Shown one piece after another: positions 4,721-5,585 of a DNA stretch of 5,585 nt. Source of the stretch: Microcaldota archaeon (GTDB taxonomy: Archaea; Micrarchaeota; Micrarchaeia; Anstonellales; Anstonellaceae); the NCBI GenBank assembly GCA_023248455.1, contig JAHFEN010000061.1, positions 1 to 5,585 of the forward strand, in the 5' to 3' direction. Under the pieces are notes generated by a model, which was not told the DNA's origin, made no database searches, and worked only from the letters and a program-made list of their open reading frames with translations. A program made the translations under genes and the position numbers. Each line of letters begins with the position of its first letter. The first letter of the stretch is position 1.

Positions 4721-5077
4721 ATGGCAGAACCCATCCGCAACTCGGCAGACCTTCAAAAGCAGCTTGCAGAGTTCCAGGAAACACAGCGGCAGCTGCAGCT
4801 CATGGCAGCCCAGCGCCAGCAGCTTTCACTGCAGGTGGAGGAGATAAAGATCGCCGAGGAGGAGCTTGGCAAGACTGAAAAGGGCATCTACCGCGCGGTG
4901 GGCCCGCTTCTCATCGAAACAACCAAGTCGGACGCGATGGCCGACCTCAAGGGCAAGAAGGAGCTTTTTGAGATGCGCGTAGGGGTGCTTGGCAAGCAGG
5001 AGGAAAAAATCCGGCCAAGGCTTGACGAGCTTCGCGCAGGACTGGAAAAAGCCATCCGCGAAGGCAAGGCCAGATAG
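4721..5077 (+). CDS. pfdB: Prefoldin subunit beta
   Basis: Prefoldin beta combines with alpha subunits (alpha2-beta4) into a jellyfish-shaped cytoplasmic chaperone that holds unfolded proteins and hands them to the thermosome. The 118-residue product has the typical beta-subunit layout: a long N-terminal coiled-coil helix (about 8-52, QLAEFQETQRQLQLMAAQRQ), a beta hairpin region with IYRAVGPLLIETTKSDAMAD (56-75), and a C-terminal coiled-coil helix (about 76-113, FEMRVGVLGKQEEKIRPRL). Length and the VGPLLIETTK motif agree with beta rather than alpha prefoldin, which is longer with an extra hairpin. ATG 4721 is chosen for its GGTGAT. The open frame extends upstream to TTG 4676, but that extension overlaps pcc1 and has no homology support. 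It lies 25 nt after pcc1 and 33 nt before the DHH gene. Confidence 0.94.
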   Translation: MAEPIRNSADLQKQLAEFQETQRQLQLMAAQRQQLSLQVEEIKIAEEELGKTEKGIYRAVGPLLIETTKSDAMADLKGKKELFEMRVGVLGKQEEKIRPRLDELRAGLEKAIREGKAR

Positions 5078-5099
5078 TGGGTTGCCTGATTTTTCAAGT

Positions 5100-5106
5100 G
5101 AGGGTG
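5100..5106 (+). promoter_or_regulatory. Probable ribosome binding site of the DHH gene
   Basis: GAGGGTG lies 4 nt before ATG 5111 and is close to the GAGGTG core. It supports ATG 5111 despite the rather long N-terminal stretch this start gives the protein. Confidence 0.5.
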
Positions 5107-5110
5107 CATT

Positions 5111-5585
5111 ATGGTCAAGGCATCTGGCAAAGCCAATGCTGGGAAAACAGCATCGCATATTTTTCCGGGCAAAGGCTCAAAGCGCACCATACTCACCTTC
5201 CATTCGCTCGGCGATCTTGACGCTGTGGGCTCAGCAATCGCAATGCTGCGCTTCCTTGGGAAAAAAGCAGTGATCGCTCCTCCAGACAGGATGAATTCAT
5301 CCGCAAGAAAGCTTGTGGACTACACCGGAACGCCAACCACACTTTTTTCAGACCTTAAAGTATCCCCCAATGACTCCGTAATAGTGCTCGACTCTGCCTC
5401 CCCCCACCTGCTTTCGCACCTTGCAGGCATTAGGCCTGATGTGATAATCGACCACCACGCAAAGCTCGGCGGGGAAATTTCCGCAAAAAAGGAAATAAAC
5501 GACCCCCTTGCTTCCTCCACGTGCGAAATGCTCTATTTCATGCTCCATCCATCCGACAGGATCTCGTGCATGGCGCTCCTGCTCG
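5111..5585 (+). CDS. DHH-family phosphoesterase, 5' part (cut by window end)
   Basis: The first 158 residues of a DHH-superfamily phosphoesterase are present; the frame is open to the window end. Motif I is HSLGDLDAVGSA (31-42, ligands H31, D35, D37), motif II is VLDSAS (D94), and motif III is the name-giving IDHH (D114, H115, H116), followed by NDPLASSTCE (130-139). This is the layout of RecJ/NrnA-type enzymes using two Mn2+ ions to hydrolyse phosphodiesters. All metal ligands visible so far are present, so it is probably active. The substrate cannot be fixed without the missing C-terminal domain: a DHHA1 domain would point to an oligoribonuclease/NrnA-like or RecJ-like nuclease. Residues 1-25 form a lysine- and glycine-rich extension before the first strand (RTILTF). 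It follows prefoldin beta by 33 nt in the same direction, so it is probably part of the operon. Confidence 0.88.
   Translation, partial: MVKASGKANAGKTASHIFPGKGSKRTILTFHSLGDLDAVGSAIAMLRFLGKKAVIAPPDRMNSSARKLVDYTGTPTTLFSDLKVSPNDSVIVLDSASPHLLSHLAGIRPDVIIDHHAKLGGEISAKKEINDPLASSTCEMLYFMLHPSDRISCMALLL

Noticed and set aside
5090..5094. T5 run in the prefoldin-DHH spacer as an operon terminator
   Set aside because: The run is short, has no stable stem, and the next gene follows closely with its own ribosome site, so read-through is more likely.
1..5585. Search for CRISPR arrays, tRNA/rRNA genes, insertion sequences and long direct repeats
   Set aside because: No repeat-spacer periodicity, tRNA-like cloverleaf, transposase gene or terminal inverted repeats were seen; the window is almost wholly coding.

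Overview
The window is a dense, single-strand (+) run of archaeal information-processing genes and matches the archaeal 'exosome superoperon' described by comparative genomics. The host is clearly an archaeon. The proteasome alpha subunit, SBDS, Rrp4/Rrp41/Rrp42, eL43 (L37Ae), RNA polymerase subunit P, a Brix protein, Pcc1 and prefoldin beta are archaeal/eukaryotic families, and several genes are preceded by GGTGAT, the expected Shine-Dalgarno for archaeal 16S rRNA. Composition is moderately GC-rich. The sequence alone does not fix the lineage; a euryarchaeal or DPANN-type archaeon is plausible.

Layout from left to right: 3' part of the proteasome alpha gene (2-499, start lost); SBDS (524-1216); exosome cap protein Rrp4 (1268-1924); catalytic Rrp41 (1943-2698); structural Rrp42 (2722-3492); ribosomal protein eL43 (3512-3751); a 70-nt spacer with a stem-loop and a Shine-Dalgarno-led 15-codon ORF; RNA polymerase subunit P (3822-3959); a Brix-domain ribosome-biogenesis protein (3972-4442) overlapping KEOPS subunit Pcc1 (4432-4695); prefoldin beta (4721-5077); and a DHH-family phosphoesterase (5111 onward, cut by the window end). 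No gap between genes exceeds 70 nt, and the minus strand holds nothing convincing.

The genes link transcription (RpoP), ribosome structure and maturation (eL43, SBDS, Brix), tRNA modification (Pcc1 in KEOPS, t6A), RNA decay (exosome, possibly the DHH enzyme), and protein folding and turnover (prefoldin, proteasome). Tight spacing implies one or a few polycistronic transcripts. Csl4 and the proteasome beta subunit are not in this window.

The operon itself is well known. The points most worth a second look are the eL43-rpoP spacer, whose translated-leader-plus-hairpin layout resembles an attenuator; the Cx4C first zinc knuckle of RpoP; the GKKN loop replacing GxxG in the Rrp4 KH domain; a perfect hairpin between SBDS and rrp4; and the DHH enzyme as a possible partner for finishing exosome products.
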